Shown piece by piece: positions 63,819 through 64,000 of a DNA stretch of 64,000 nucleotides; the stretch's first letter is position 1; the number at the start of each line of letters is the position of its first letter. The position numbers and the translations under genes are program-made. Source of the DNA: Shinisaurus crocodilurus (Eukaryota; Chordata; Lepidosauria; Squamata; Shinisauridae); contig JAHFWL010001321.1 in NCBI GenBank assembly GCA_021292165.1, forward strand, positions 886,501 through 950,500, given 5' to 3'. The notes under the pieces were generated by a model. That model had not been told where the DNA came from, did no database searches, and was given only the letters and a program-made list of their open reading frames with translations.

Positions 63819-64000
63819 ATGGAAGGAAAGGAATCTGCAGTGGTGGTGACCTGCAATGTGTGTGCAATGTTTGTTTTCCTGCCGGAGATCAACATGACCT
63901 ACACGTGCAACAAGTGCAAGCTGGTCACGCTGTTGGAAGAAAAGGTCAGAGGACTGGAACAGCAAGTGTCAACCCTCAGGAGTATAAGAGAAAGTGAAGA
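63819..64000 (+). CDS. CR1-like LINE ORF1 protein, N-terminus (cut by window edge)
   Basis: ATG 63819 opens a frame with no stop to the edge (60 codons seen). The protein begins 'MEGKESAVVVTCNVCAMFVF' and shows two CxxC pairs ('CNVC' at about residues 12-15 and 'CNKC' at about 30-33), followed by a predicted coiled coil ('LLEEKVRGLEQQVSTLRS'). A zinc-binding-like N-terminus plus coiled coil fits ORF1 of CR1-type LINEs, a nucleic-acid chaperone. ORF2 would follow beyond the window. The family assignment is inference from layout. Confidence 0.65.
   Translation, partial: MEGKESAVVVTCNVCAMFVFLPEINMTYTCNKCKLVTLLEEKVRGLEQQVSTLRSIRESE

Noticed and set aside
63357..63965. 202-codon open frame on the minus strand
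   Set aside because: It is antisense to the duplicated LINE 5' UTR and ORF1 start and has no recognisable domain.

Overview
The window is ordinary repeat-rich vertebrate nuclear DNA, most likely from a squamate reptile (lizard or snake). Three things point there: many CR1 and L2 LINE fragments, MIR-like tRNA-derived SINEs and short hAT/Harbinger/Tigger-type foldback elements; SCAN-domain exons that still carry a capsid-like N-terminal extension, as described for lizard SCAN genes; and a recognisable Ty1/copia retrotransposon. There are no operons or bacterial features. All host genes seen lie on the + strand.

Host coding content belongs to one theme, C2H2 zinc-finger transcription factors of the SCAN/KRAB class. 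(1) A terminal exon with 14 zinc-finger units at 7834-9299. (2) SCAN gene A: SCAN exon 28305-29039, KRAB-A-like exon 29750-29879, short finger exon 34739-35427. (3) A finger exon at 44470-45179 with a partly wrecked array. (4) SCAN gene B: SCAN exon 52101-52895, KRAB-A-like exon 54982-55105, a decayed finger exon from 56656, and a KRAB-B-like exon at 60083-60178 whose finger exon would lie beyond the right edge. Exon phases (0 into the KRAB-A-like exon, 1 out of it and into each downstream exon) agree across loci, as expected for a locally duplicated gene cluster. These proteins would be nuclear DNA-binding regulators; SCAN mediates dimerisation.

Most of the rest is transposable-element DNA. 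The largest unit is a nest at 11.2-19.6 kb: an L2 fragment split by a 7.7-kb copia element with two LTRs and a 5-bp target duplication, itself split by a 2.2-kb CR1. Two solo LTRs with perfect 5-bp duplications lie at 6537-7300 and 31702-32401. The 5' end of another CR1-like LINE, with a duplicated 5' UTR unit and the start of ORF1, runs off the right edge. Several short element families can be classed from target-site duplications readable in the sequence: 8 bp (hAT), TTA/TAA (Harbinger-like) and TA (Tigger-like).

The most interesting item is a composite SINE present three times (1736-1903, 36324-36495, 51071-51228): a 5S-rRNA-derived head joined to the 3' tail of the local CR1 family. Coordinates of repeats are by eye and approximate unless a target duplication fixes them.
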